Positions 7,909-17,889 of a stretch of DNA of 64,000 bases are shown piece after piece. The DNA lies in contig JAHDCI010000002.1 in the NCBI GenBank assembly GCA_020629955.1, positions 1 through 64,000 on the forward strand, in the 5' to 3' direction. Origin of the DNA: Myxococcota bacterium (lineage in GTDB: Bacteria; Myxococcota_A; Polyangia; Polyangiales; Houyiibacteriaceae). The notes beneath the pieces were generated by a model. The model was not told where the DNA came from. It searched no databases and saw only the letters and a program-made list of their open reading frames with translations. Within the stretch, counting starts at the first letter, position 1; the number at the start of each line of letters is the position of its first letter. The position numbers and the translations under genes are program-made.

Positions 7909-10239
7909 ATGATCCCGAAAGTGACCGATCCGAGCCATCTCTCCGAAGCCCGCGCCACCCAAGCGACGCTCGTGCTCGCAGCGAAGAAACTTGCGGAAGT
8001 TTCGCCGACGGCGGGCACCGTCGAGGACGTGCTTGAAGGCCGCATTCTCGGACACTACGCGGAGGGCCTTCGCCAATATCTGACCATTCGCCTCGGTTCG
8101 GATGAAGCCGCCAAAGAAGCCTTCGCGAAGCTTCGCGAGTGGACCGACTCGAGGGGGGTCACAACGCTCTCGCAGGCGCCCGGCGTGCGCGCACGCCTCT
8201 ACCGAAAGGCCCGCGAGCTCTCGGCTTCTCCAAGCCCCGCCCCCACGGGGACTCTCGCATGGTTCCGAGCGGATGCCCCATCACCCCTGCTTCAAGCGAT
8301 CCACGACGATGCTCGCGGAGGAGACCGCGAGATGCTCGAGCTGCGTCACGCGCGGGGACTCACAAAGAGCGAGATTGCGTTTGTCTTGGCGCTTGAAGAG
8401 AGCGCGGTCGTAGCGCGTCTCGCGAGCGCGGAAAAAGACGCCGAGAGCGCCGCTTCGAAGGGAGAAGCAGAGGACCTACCAAAGGCACTCCTGGAAGCGT
8501 TCGCACTCGAATCTGGGCCGCAGGAAATCTCCTTCGAAGAGGAGAGCACCCGTCTGCCGCTCGGAACGGTCCTCGAAAATCGTTACGAACTCGAAAAGCA
8601 TCTCGGGGAAGGCGCTTTTGCCGATGTGTACCGCGCGCGCGATGTCGCGGTCCCGGGACACGTCGTGGCCCTAAAACTGCTGAAGCGACCGAGCGGCTCG
8701 GAACAGGCGAAGGACGCTGCGCTGAAGGAGCTGCGCATCATCGCGGCGGTGTTCCATCCTTCGATCGTCCAGTTCAAAGACCACGGCTGGTACGAAGGTC
8801 GCTTCTGGTTTGTGATGCCCTTCTACGACGGCGAGTCCCTCGAGGAGCGCATCGAAAGAGAGCCGCTCACCCGCTCCGAAGCGCAGACGATTTTCGAAAC
8901 TCTGGCGCGCGCCCTCGACGCCATGCACGCCTCCGGGATTCGCCATCAAGACATCAAGCCGGACAATATCTTCCTTGCGAAGCTCGAAGGGTTTGAAGGC
9001 GGAACCTTGCCAATCTTGCTCGACCTCGGCGTGGCCGCAAAGGAAGCTGAGCAAGTCATCGCCGGCACCCCAACGTACTTCGCCCCCGAAGTCGCCGCAC
9101 AGTTTGCGTACCGCGACGGGGACCCCTTTCCGGATCGACCGATCGGTTTTCAGGCGGATGTTTTTTCGCTCGCCCTGAGCCTTCGGAACGCGCTGGAGCC
9201 TTCGACCCAGCCGACAGTTCAAGGCGGTTCGGTGGACGCCTTCATCGCCGAGCGGGCAAACGAGCGACCAGCGAGCCCGAAGACAGACGACCTCGCATTC
9301 CTCGACACCTACTTTCAACGCTGGCTCTCGACCGAACCGAACGAGCGGCCGAACGCAAAGGAGTTCGCCGAAGAGCTCGCGGTCCTGACGAAGCCGGAAG
9401 AAGATCGCGCGCGCCGGATGCGAACTCTGCGCGTCGTGGGACCGATCGCAGCCGCGCTTCTATTGGTTTTTGGTGTTGTCGCGTGGGAGCTCATGCAACG
9501 AGCCGAGATGCAAAGTGAGAAAGCGAGGCTCGCTGCGGAAGCGCACGAAGAAGCGCTCGAAGACTTGAGCGAGGCCGCCGCCACGCGGGAACAACTCGAG
9601 GGTGAAATCTCGTCCGCGCAAGATCGAATCGCCGCAAGCCAACTTGGCCGAGAGGAGCTTGAGCGTCAGCTCGCCCAAGCCGAAGCCCGGCTGAGGGTGA
9701 CCCGCCGTCAGGTCGGCGGCTTTCGCAGGCGACTCGATGAATCGCAGAAAGAGACCGAAGCGGCGCAGCGCAGTCTGAACGAGAGCCAAGCGGTAGGACG
9801 GCAGCGCGCCGAAGAAGTCGCGCGCCTCGAGACCGCGGCCGAAGAACTGAACCGCCGCATCGGAACGCTCGGTTCTCAAAACGCGGACGCCCGTGAGCGC
9901 GTCGCGGCACTTGAGAGTGAGCGGGATAGGTTGCAAGCGTCCGTGCGGCGCCTGGAGCAGGTCGAGGCGGCGCAGGCAGGGCTTGAACGGCAACTCAGCG
10001 AGGCTCGAGCTTCCGCTCAGAGCGCTGCAAGAGATCAAGCGGCGGCGGAAGCCGAGGTCTCGAGGCTTGAGAACCGGATACGCCAGCTTGAGGGGCAGCT
10101 GGCGAGCGCTCGCAGTCGCGCTCCGGCGCCGAGCCCAAGCGTGCCCACCATCCGCCCCACGCCGACGCCTACCGCTCCCTCCACACCCACGACCGGAATG
10201 CGGAACTCACGAATGGCACGGCGGGCGATTCCTCAATAA
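7909..10239 (+). CDS. Ser/Thr protein kinase with sigma-70-like N-terminal region, one TM segment and C-terminal coiled coil
   Basis: ENRYELEKHLGEGAFADVYRARD, HQDIKPDNIFL, LLDLGVA; N-terminal REMLELRHARGLTKSEIAFVLALEESAVVARL (region-4-like HTH); TM IAAALLLVFGVVAWELM; long heptad-rich tail. Confidence 0.9.
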   Translation: MIPKVTDPSHLSEARATQATLVLAAKKLAEVSPTAGTVEDVLEGRILGHYAEGLRQYLTIRLGSDEAAKEAFAKLREWTDSRGVTTLSQAPGVRARLYRKARELSASPSPAPTGTLAWFRADAPSPLLQAIHDDARGGDREMLELRHARGLTKSEIAFVLALEESAVVARLASAEKDAESAASKGEAEDLPKALLEAFALESGPQEISFEEESTRLPLGTVLENRYELEKHLGEGAFADVYRARDVAVPGHVVALKLLKRPSGSEQAKDAALKELRIIAAVFHPSIVQFKDHGWYEGRFWFVMPFYDGESLEERIEREPLTRSEAQTIFETLARALDAMHASGIRHQDIKPDNIFLAKLEGFEGGTLPILLDLGVAAKEAEQVIAGTPTYFAPEVAAQFAYRDGDPFPDRPIGFQADVFSLALSLRNALEPSTQPTVQGGSVDAFIAERANERPASPKTDDLAFLDTYFQRWLSTEPNERPNAKEFAEELAVLTKPEEDRARRMRTLRVVGPIAAALLLVFGVVAWELMQRAEMQSEKARLAAEAHEEALEDLSEAAATREQLEGEISSAQDRIAASQLGREELERQLAQAEARLRVTRRQVGGFRRRLDESQKETEAAQRSLNESQAVGRQRAEEVARLETAAEELNRRIGTLGSQNADARERVAALESERDRLQASVRRLEQVEAAQAGLERQLSEARASAQSAARDQAAAEAEVSRLENRIRQLEGQLASARSRAPAPSPSVPTIRPTPTPTAPSTPTTGMRNSRMARRAIPQ

Positions 10240-10387
10240 TTCTAGAGCGTTTGTCGAGACTTTTCCGCGCGCCAAAACCGCGTCTTGAAACGCTCTTTCA
10301 TCGCCGGTGCCGTTGACAGAAAAGGCACGGAAAAATAGATCGACAAGCCGCTTTTGAGATCTTCGATCTCCGTGGTAGCTCAATGCC

Positions 10388-12991
10388 ATGTCTTTCTTAG
10401 CGAGCTCCTGGAGCGAGACACAAAGCCGTTCGTTTCATCTCCCCTCGGACGACGCAGGGCCTTGGCGCCGCGTAGAACTCGTCGTCGCACTGAACGCGAG
10501 CACGGATCCGCATCTCGCCGAGAGAGCCCTGCAGGGCACCCTCCACGTCCAGCCGGATGGCAGCTCCCTCGCCGTCCCTTTTGTCTTTCACAATCCGGAA
10601 AAGCTTCTCTTTGCACTTGTGGTGCCGGCGAAGCGTGCGCACGAAACCCTGGCGCTGCGCGCAGAGCTTTTCCTCGCGCTCTCGAAGGCCTCAACCGATC
10701 TGCCGGACTACGTCGCGAACGCCCAAGTCGTCATCGACGTCGCGGGTCTAAAGGGCGCTTTGAGCCAGGAGACCCCAGCAGCTCCACTCAGTGAAAAGCC
10801 CGCGACCTTCGACAGCTCGAGCTTTGACGCACGAGAAGAAGATCTCCGCGCAGAGGAGGAGCGTCTCGCTGCACTTCGGCGCTCCCTCGACGAACGCGCA
10901 GAGGCACTGAAGGCCCGGGAGGCCAGTATCGTCGAGAGCGCGCAAAGCGCCGCGCGGCCGACTTCCAGCAGCCTCCCGCTTGCTGCGAAATCTCAGCCGA
11001 TCCCGAGCCGACCTCCGCCCGCCCGGCTGCCTTCGTATCCGCCGCCTCCCGCGCAGCCCGTTTCTCTCCCGGTTCCATCCGAAGACGAACTCCTTTTGGC
11101 GGTCACGACCGATCCAGGGGACCTTGTGGATTCTGTGGAGATGGTCGATGGCGCGGTTCAGACCGCCGGCGCGTCCGTCATTCCGGATCATATCGAGGAT
11201 GACGAAATCGAAGATGTCGATGAGGGGATGTTTACGGAGATCGTTTCGGACGAGCATGAACTGGTCGGCGCGGAGCGACGTGGTGGCAGCACTGGAGGTA
11301 CCGATGTCTTGGACGCCGATGACCTAATCGACGACGGCCCACTGAGCGAAATCGAAGAGATCGACGAAGAACTTGAAGAACTCGCGAGCACGCACCTTGC
11401 CGTGAAGGAACGCGTTCCGGCGCCTGCTGGAGAGGAGCCGCCAGACGACCTGCTCACGGACATGAGCACGGAAATGCTCGCCGTAATGGACGCCGAGGCC
11501 AACCCACGTCTCTTTGTACGCTTGCAGGAAGGACGCGAAGAGAGCTTCGATGCCGACCAGGCTGAACTTCGCGTTCAGTACCTCGAAATCGACGATGTCC
11601 CGGTCGTGCTCTTGGTCCTGGTCGAAGACGATGGCGATCGCCCCTACGCCCGCCGGGCAGCCCTCGACCCACGCAGCACCCATGACGCCGCGCTGCTCGA
11701 ACGCCTGAAAGAAAATCATCCGGCGAAGGTGAGCTGCTTCGGACCGACCGGAGACTACCTCCGAACGACCGAAGCGAGCCTTGGAGATCGAGCGCCGAAT
11801 CTTGCGTACGCGCTGGAGCGAGCGAATGCGGCCGCCGGTGGCGAAGATGCTGCGATCGCGCTTGAGCGCGCACTGGCTGCACCACCACCTCTCCGACTTC
11901 GCGGTCATCCCTTCGAGGAGAGCCCCGCGGCAACCAAAGCGAACCAGGCTTTCGAAGACCTTGGCGCGCTCTCAAAGTGGGCGGCGCCGGCGAAAGTGGA
12001 TCTCGCCGTACTTGGGCTTTGCGTTCCGAAGAAGACCGTAGACGATACGTTTGCGCGAGTCCTCGACGCTGCGCTTCGATTCGGCCTGGCTCTCCCTGAA
12101 GCCCTCGAAGCCAGGGCGATTCAAGACGGTCTCGCGAAGAGCCCGGAGTCGCTCGTTCAGACCTCTCTCACGAACTTCGCGAAGGTTGCCGGAGCGCCCG
12201 AGCACGGTCTCGACGGTGGCCAGACCTCCCAAAACTGGAATGCTCTCCTCGAACGCGCAGAGAGCTTCGAGCTACCGCTCAGCGAAGAGGTCTACGGGAG
12301 CGCAGCGCGAACGCAGGAGGCCCTGCCGACCGAAATCCCCGCCGCCATCAAAGACGCCGACGACGATGCGCTCGCGAGACTTCTTCTGCACCCGAAGGTG
12401 CGGGCCGAGGCTGGCGTAGAGCTGCTGGATCGTGGCGGTGAGGGCAATATTGAAGCGGTGATCCGTGGCGCCCGCCGGATGAGCCACGAGGACCTTCTCA
12501 ACCTTGCGCCGGCGCTCTCGAAGACGGGTGAGCCCGCCGTCGATGGGCTCCTCGAACTCTTTGGCGCCAGCCGTCCGCACGTTCGCCAAGCCGCCGCCTT
12601 CTCGCTGAGTCAGCTCAAAGTGCGCCGTGCGATTGGCCCCCTTCTACGACTTGTCCGCGCGGAGCGAACGGAAGTTTGGCGGGAGGTCGCTCGACTCTTT
12701 GCGACTCAAGGCAGCGGCGTCGTCCGCCCCTTGATCCGCGCGATCAAAGAAGACAAGGGCGATCACGAGCGTCTCGCAATGGCACTGGCCTTCCTGAAGA
12801 TCGAAGATCCGGACATCGCAAAACAGGTCGGCAAAGAGCTCACCCCGACGATTGCAAAGGTCGTGAGCGCCGCGACCAAACATGGCGATGCGGCGAAAGC
12901 CCACCTGGCGGCCATCGACTCAACATCCGATGCGGCCGAATCTTCGGTGGAAGCGTTCAGCGGACACCTGACGAAGTCACTCAAGAGCTAG
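10388..12991 (+). CDS. Large hypothetical protein (867 aa) with C-terminal HEAT-like repeats
   Basis: Uninterrupted ORF; C-terminus VDGLLELFGASRPHVRQAAAFSLSQLKVRRAIGPLLRLVRAERTEVWREVARLFATQG resembles HEAT repeats; acidic/Pro-rich middle. Confidence 0.85.
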   Translation: MSFLASSWSETQSRSFHLPSDDAGPWRRVELVVALNASTDPHLAERALQGTLHVQPDGSSLAVPFVFHNPEKLLFALVVPAKRAHETLALRAELFLALSKASTDLPDYVANAQVVIDVAGLKGALSQETPAAPLSEKPATFDSSSFDAREEDLRAEEERLAALRRSLDERAEALKAREASIVESAQSAARPTSSSLPLAAKSQPIPSRPPPARLPSYPPPPAQPVSLPVPSEDELLLAVTTDPGDLVDSVEMVDGAVQTAGASVIPDHIEDDEIEDVDEGMFTEIVSDEHELVGAERRGGSTGGTDVLDADDLIDDGPLSEIEEIDEELEELASTHLAVKERVPAPAGEEPPDDLLTDMSTEMLAVMDAEANPRLFVRLQEGREESFDADQAELRVQYLEIDDVPVVLLVLVEDDGDRPYARRAALDPRSTHDAALLERLKENHPAKVSCFGPTGDYLRTTEASLGDRAPNLAYALERANAAAGGEDAAIALERALAAPPPLRLRGHPFEESPAATKANQAFEDLGALSKWAAPAKVDLAVLGLCVPKKTVDDTFARVLDAALRFGLALPEALEARAIQDGLAKSPESLVQTSLTNFAKVAGAPEHGLDGGQTSQNWNALLERAESFELPLSEEVYGSAARTQEALPTEIPAAIKDADDDALARLLLHPKVRAEAGVELLDRGGEGNIEAVIRGARRMSHEDLLNLAPALSKTGEPAVDGLLELFGASRPHVRQAAAFSLSQLKVRRAIGPLLRLVRAERTEVWREVARLFATQGSGVVRPLIRAIKEDKGDHERLAMALAFLKIEDPDIAKQVGKELTPTIAKVVSAATKHGDAAKAHLAAIDSTSDAAESSVEAFSGHLTKSLKS

Positions 12992-13000
12992 TCGGACGCG

Positions 13001-13714
13001 ATGCTGGAGCTTGTCGATCGCGTGGCGTTTGCCCTGCATGCGCTAGCCTTCGGCACGTTCGGCGTTCATCTCGCGCGTCGCGCAGGGGCGGACAAGGAAC
13101 GCAGGTGGGCCACGGTACTCATCTCGGCGACAACGGCTTTCGCGTGCGGCGCCTTGATCGGTATCTCGCGAGTCGATTGGGTCTTCGGGATCTTAATCCT
13201 CACTCCCCTCTGGATCGCCTCGCTGCTTGGCGTGCTCACCCCGTCGGGGCGTGGAGATTCCTTTCCAAACAATATCGGATGGCCTTTTCATCTTGGGCTC
13301 TTCGGCATGAGCACCGCGGTCGCGCTTTGTTTCCGCTGGCTGCTTCGTTTCACGCCAGGAATCGTCCCGCTCGCGTTTGATGGGGACGAGCGCATCTACG
13401 CTTCGCCAACGAAGCTCTGGTGGCTCGCGCCAGCAATCTTCGTCATGCATCTCATCCTATTCCGGACCGCCTACCGAAACCCGCTGCCGCCGGTCGTACG
13501 CTTTGCGCATTGGGCCATCTTTGGAATCGGCATCGGTCTCACCTGCCTCTGGTTCTTCTCCGCAATCTACGCCGCAGGCGCCGCGCACTCTGCGGTCAGT
13601 GGAGTCTTCGCCGCGGGCTCCTGCGCATTGCTTGGCCTGGCCTCTGGCATCTTCTCGTTGCGACGCTCTCTCGCGGCATCACGACGTACCTCGCCCTCCT
13701 CCGAAGAGGAGTGA
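13001..13714 (+). CDS. Integral membrane protein (237 aa)
   Basis: Several hydrophobic helices; follows the upstream CDS by 9 nt. Confidence 0.7.
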   Translation: MLELVDRVAFALHALAFGTFGVHLARRAGADKERRWATVLISATTAFACGALIGISRVDWVFGILILTPLWIASLLGVLTPSGRGDSFPNNIGWPFHLGLFGMSTAVALCFRWLLRFTPGIVPLAFDGDERIYASPTKLWWLAPAIFVMHLILFRTAYRNPLPPVVRFAHWAIFGIGIGLTCLWFFSAIYAAGAAHSAVSGVFAAGSCALLGLASGIFSLRRSLAASRRTSPSSEEE

Positions 13715-15555
13715 CCTTCGAAGAGCGCGACAACCGCCGCGCGATAGTCTTCTGCCCGAAGGTCAGGTCCAAGGGGCGCGCCGCCGGCGACGCGGAGCGG
13801 CGAGCGTCCTCTTCGAGGGAGACGACGCATCGGCTTCTCGCCGTTCTCCCCGTAGGCGAAGAAGCCTCCGAAGAAGCCGCGTACCGCGAAGGGGATAACG
13901 GGTACGGGGCGCTTCTCAAGAATGCGCTCGATGCCGCGCCGGAAGTCACCCACCAGACCGTCGCGTGAGCAACGTCCTTCCGGAAAGAGGGCGATGACCT
14001 CACCGTCAGCGAGCGCTTGATCAATCTCCGCGAGCGCCTTCTGCAACACGTCATCGGATTCGCTCTTCGGTGCGATCGCGATGATCCGCGCAAAACGAAA
14101 GAAGCGCTTCATTCCAGGCAGCTTGGCCATCCGGTGGTCCATCACAAAGCGTACCGGGCGCTTAAGAAAGCCGCCGAACGCGAAGGCATCCGCGAAACTC
14201 TCGTGGTTGCAGATCACAATGGCGGCACCCTTCTCTGGGACATGGTCCTCAAAATCGCGGAGATCGATCTTATAGAAAATGCGCATCATGAAACCGATGA
14301 GGCGCTGCACGAAGCGGAGGCGCGTCGCGTAAAGCGCCACCGCGCCCGAGAGAAGCTGGGCGATCGCAAGCTCTACAAAGAGCTCCGAAAGAGAAGCCCC
14401 GGCGCCAAGTCGATACGCCGCGTAGCCCGCGCCAGCGACCATGAAGACGGCGTTCACGATGTTGTTCGCGGCGACGACCTGCGAGCGCTCGTTGTCCTCG
14501 GCCTCACGCTGCATATGCGCGTAGAGTGGAACGATAAAGACCCCTCCGGCGGCTCCCACGGCGGCCGTCGCAAGCGCTGCGATGAGAAGCGTTGACGCGC
14601 TGGCCATCCAAAGGAGGGCAAGCCCGAGAAGGATCGCGGCAGGTCCCACGATGCTGAGTTCGATCTTTCCATGGCTCAGCCGCTCGCAAGCGATCGAGCC
14701 CGCGGCAACGCCGAGGGAGAAAGCCGCGAGAAGCGCGGTCAGGGCCTGAGGGGATTCCGAGACCTTCTCTGCAAGCGCGGGAAGCTGACCAAGCACAACG
14801 GCGCCGATAAGCCAGAACCAGCTTGAGCCGAGGATCGACCACCAAACAGAGCGGTCTCGTTGGCCGATCTTCACGGTCTGAAGCGTCGACCGGATCGGGT
14901 TTAGATCGATCGCCGCGCTCTCTTGACCCGGCGCCGTAGGAATCCGGAACGCCTGCACCGCTCCAACGATCGCTGCGACAACAAGACCGACGGCGCAGTA
15001 GGTCTGTCCTCCTTCGAGAGCGGCCAAGAAGGAGCCGCCTAGCGTGCCACTCAAAATCGCGAGGAAGGTTCCCATCTCGATCAAGCTATTGCCCGCCAGG
15101 AGCTCTTCGTCTTCGAGATGCTGGGGCAGAATCGCGTACTTCATCGGCCCGAAAAGCGCCGACTGCGTGCCCATCAAGAAGAGCGAGGTCAGAAGCATCG
15201 GGAGGCTCTGAAGATAGAAACCAAGCGCCGCCAGGAGCATGATTCCGACTTCCGCGACCTTGAGACCGAAAATGAGCTTCGACTTATCGAAACGGTCCGA
15301 GAGCTGACCCGCCAGAGCGCTGAAGAGAAAGAACGGCGCGACAAGCAGCGCGGTCGCGAGGTTCACGAGCGTCGCCGGCTCTTGATGGGTCGCGAGCGAA
15401 CCGAAGGTCACCGCGACAATCAACGCGGCCTTTAAAAGGTTGTCGTTAAACGCCCCAAGGAGCTGAGTCCAAAAGAGCGGCGAAAAACGGGTGGAGCGAA
15501 GAAGCGCGAACATGCCCCTTACGTTTGCAAGAGACCGGCCAAGCAAATTGCTCAA
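13567..15555 (-). CDS. MFS transporter (LplT-like) fused to PlsC-type 1-acyl-glycerol-3-phosphate acyltransferase
   Basis: N-terminal LplT-like FSPLFWTQLLGAFNDNLLKAALI...LSDRFDKSKLI; C-terminal acyltransferase motifs ICNHESFADAFAFGG and ALFPEGRCSRDG. Confidence 0.9.
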   Translation of the reverse strand: MSNLLGRSLANVRGMFALLRSTRFSPLFWTQLLGAFNDNLLKAALIVAVTFGSLATHQEPATLVNLATALLVAPFFLFSALAGQLSDRFDKSKLIFGLKVAEVGIMLLAALGFYLQSLPMLLTSLFLMGTQSALFGPMKYAILPQHLEDEELLAGNSLIEMGTFLAILSGTLGGSFLAALEGGQTYCAVGLVVAAIVGAVQAFRIPTAPGQESAAIDLNPIRSTLQTVKIGQRDRSVWWSILGSSWFWLIGAVVLGQLPALAEKVSESPQALTALLAAFSLGVAAGSIACERLSHGKIELSIVGPAAILLGLALLWMASASTLLIAALATAAVGAAGGVFIVPLYAHMQREAEDNERSQVVAANNIVNAVFMVAGAGYAAYRLGAGASLSELFVELAIAQLLSGAVALYATRLRFVQRLIGFMMRIFYKIDLRDFEDHVPEKGAAIVICNHESFADAFAFGGFLKRPVRFVMDHRMAKLPGMKRFFRFARIIAIAPKSESDDVLQKALAEIDQALADGEVIALFPEGRCSRDGLVGDFRRGIERILEKRPVPVIPFAVRGFFGGFFAYGENGEKPMRRLPRRGRSPLRVAGGAPLGPDLRAEDYRAAVVALFEGHSSSEEGEVRRDAARERRNEKMPEARPSNAQEPAAKTPLTAECAAPAA

Positions 15556-15640
15556 TAAAATTAGCGACAGCGACGATTCTCGCAGATCGCATGTACTTTC
15601 TGCGCCATCAATATGTTCATTCTATGTACACAATACTCGT

Positions 15641-17059
15641 ATGAGCGGGACACTGAACTTTCTACGAGGCGTTCGCGAAGCGGTCTTTTCGAATCCTTTC
15701 TCCGAGCGGCGCGCGAGCATTGATGCGGAGCTAACCAACCTCGCGCCGGAAGATCCCGCGGTGCTTTCGGCGCTAAACACCCGGCTTTCGTCGGAGCTCG
15801 ACCGGGCATCCGCAACGATGCCCAATATCGATCGGGAGGTGCTTGAGGCCGCGATCCTCTTCGAGGCGTTCCACCGATTTGAGGAGGAGCTCGACGCGTT
15901 GATCGTCGCGGAAGCCAATAGCGAGAGCGCTGTTCCTTTTCGTGCGGCGCCCGAGATCCTCGCGTTCCTCGACTATCGCGGGTTCGACCCGGCGAGAAGA
16001 ACGCGTGCCCTCGAGCTTTTCTACCAGCTACGTCGCGCCTTTCACTTCATTCGGACGTCCCTGGTCGGTGTGAGTCCAAGCATGAGGAAGTTGCGAGAGG
16101 CACTTTGGAACCAAGTCTTCACGCGCGATATCCGAATCTACGAAGCACACCTCGTCGGGCGCATGGAAGACTTCTCGACGCTCCTGGTCGGAGCGACCGG
16201 CGCTGGAAAAGGGGCTGCCGCAGCAGCGATTGGACGCTCCGGCTACATCCCGTTTGAAAAAGACCGCTTTGCACGCCCTTACGCGAGCGCATTTCTTGCC
16301 GTGAACCTCGCCGAGATCCCTTCGAGTCTGCTTGAGGCCACTCTCTTCGGTCACGAAAAGGGCGCGTATACTGGCGCCATCCGGAAGAGCGAGGGCTGGC
16401 TTGCGCGTGTGCCCCGCTACGGTTCGATCTTCCTCGATGAGATCGGGGAGCTTTCGCTGAGCGCCCAGGTGCGCCTTCTCCGGGTTCTCCAAGATCGAGA
16501 GTTCACGCCGCTTGGCGCAGAACGAAAAGAGCGGTTCGAGGGTCGGGTCATCGCGGCGACCCACCAGGAGATCGACGTCCTCCGGGCCGAAGGGCATTTT
16601 CGTGAGGATCTCTACTATCGCCTCGCGACGGAGGTGATTCAGGTGCCTTCTTTGCGACGACGAATTCAGGAGGACAAGGACGAACTTCCGCTTTTGGCGG
16701 AGGCGATTTTGCGCAGGCTTCTCCCAGACGGCGCCGATGCTCTTCTCGAACCGGTCCTCCAGGCGCTCTCCCGCGATATTCCGCGGGGATACGGGTGGCC
16801 AGGCAATGTGCGAGAACTGGAGCAGAGCATAAGGCGCATCCTCCTCACCGGTTCGTGTGCTCCCGCGGAGGCCCCCTCCGATCACGAGCGGTTCTGGCGC
16901 CGCGCGCAGGCGCTGGAGCTACGGGACGATGAGCTTCGCCGAGGATACCTTCGCTCGCTCTACGAAAAGCATCGATCCTACGTGAAGGTGGCTGAGCAGG
17001 CCGGGATCGATCGGCGCACTGCGAAGCGATTCATCTCGCAGGGTCCCCCTGAGGAATGA
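15641..17059 (+). CDS. Sigma54-dependent transcriptional regulator
   Basis: LLVGATGAGKGAAAAAIGRSG, LFGHEKGAYTGA, SIFLDEIGELSLSAQVRLLRVLQDREFTPLG, GYGWPGNVRELEQSIRRI, C-terminal HTH. Confidence 0.88.
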   Translation: MSGTLNFLRGVREAVFSNPFSERRASIDAELTNLAPEDPAVLSALNTRLSSELDRASATMPNIDREVLEAAILFEAFHRFEEELDALIVAEANSESAVPFRAAPEILAFLDYRGFDPARRTRALELFYQLRRAFHFIRTSLVGVSPSMRKLREALWNQVFTRDIRIYEAHLVGRMEDFSTLLVGATGAGKGAAAAAIGRSGYIPFEKDRFARPYASAFLAVNLAEIPSSLLEATLFGHEKGAYTGAIRKSEGWLARVPRYGSIFLDEIGELSLSAQVRLLRVLQDREFTPLGAERKERFEGRVIAATHQEIDVLRAEGHFREDLYYRLATEVIQVPSLRRRIQEDKDELPLLAEAILRRLLPDGADALLEPVLQALSRDIPRGYGWPGNVRELEQSIRRILLTGSCAPAEAPSDHERFWRRAQALELRDDELRRGYLRSLYEKHRSYVKVAEQAGIDRRTAKRFISQGPPEE

Positions 17060-17124
17060 GACACCAATTTTAAACGCCCTATTGACCCTCTGAGCGTCCA
17101 CGCGTACCAAAGAAGGCGAACCCA

Positions 17125-17889
17125 ATGCCGCTCGTCAACCACAGCCAGCAGGAGCTACACGTTAAGGTCGTATACTACGGCCCCGGACTCGGCGGGAAGA
17201 CGACGAACCTGGAGTATATCCACGCACAGAGCGATCCGGGTCGACGCGGCAAACTGATCAGCCTCGTCACCGAATCGGAGAGAACGCTCTTTTTCGATCT
17301 GCTCCCTCTTCAGCTTGGCAAGCTACGCGACTATACGGTGCGGCTGCATCTGTGCACGGTTCCCGGCCAGATCGCCCACGACGAGACCCGTCGCCTCGTG
17401 CTGCGCCATGTCGACGGCGTGGTCTTCGTCGTGGATAGCCAAAAAGGCCGAGAAGAAGCGAACGCAGAGTCGATCAAGAATCTTTCCGAGAATCTCAAGC
17501 GTCAGGGCGACGACCCCGACCGACTTCCGCTGGTCGTGCAATACAACAAGCGGGACCTCGACAATCTGCACGATCCCGAGCACCTGAAAATGCTTCTTGG
17601 CGTGCCGGACGAGGTCATTCAGGTGGAAGCCTCGGCACTTGAGGGCTGGGGCGTCTTTGAGACCTTGAAGCAGATCACGAAAAGCATCTTGAAGCTCATC
17701 GGGAACCCTGAGCTTTTGCCCGCCGGCCGCTCCCCTTCGATTCTTCCGGGGTCGCGCGCGAGCATGTATCGCGCGGCGGAAAGCGGCGAGTTGCCGGCCC
17801 TGAATATCAGCATGCCGAAGGCGCCTCGGGTCCCGGGTGAGCTCTCCTCGGAGTTCGGTATCCCGAAGGATGTCCTCGAAGACGAATAA
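17125..17889 (+). CDS. MglA-like small GTPase with about 60-aa C-terminal extension
   Basis: HVKVVYYGPGLGGKTTNLEYIH, RTLFFDLLPL, VPGQIAHDETRRLVLRHVDGVVFVVDSQ, VVQYNKRDL. Confidence 0.92.
   Translation: MPLVNHSQQELHVKVVYYGPGLGGKTTNLEYIHAQSDPGRRGKLISLVTESERTLFFDLLPLQLGKLRDYTVRLHLCTVPGQIAHDETRRLVLRHVDGVVFVVDSQKGREEANAESIKNLSENLKRQGDDPDRLPLVVQYNKRDLDNLHDPEHLKMLLGVPDEVIQVEASALEGWGVFETLKQITKSILKLIGNPELLPAGRSPSILPGSRASMYRAAESGELPALNISMPKAPRVPGELSSEFGIPKDVLEDE

Noticed and set aside
10366-10395. tRNA-like D-arm sequence GTGGTAGCTCAATGCC
   Set aside because: No matching acceptor, anticodon or T-arm could be built around it; it leads directly into the 867-aa CDS.
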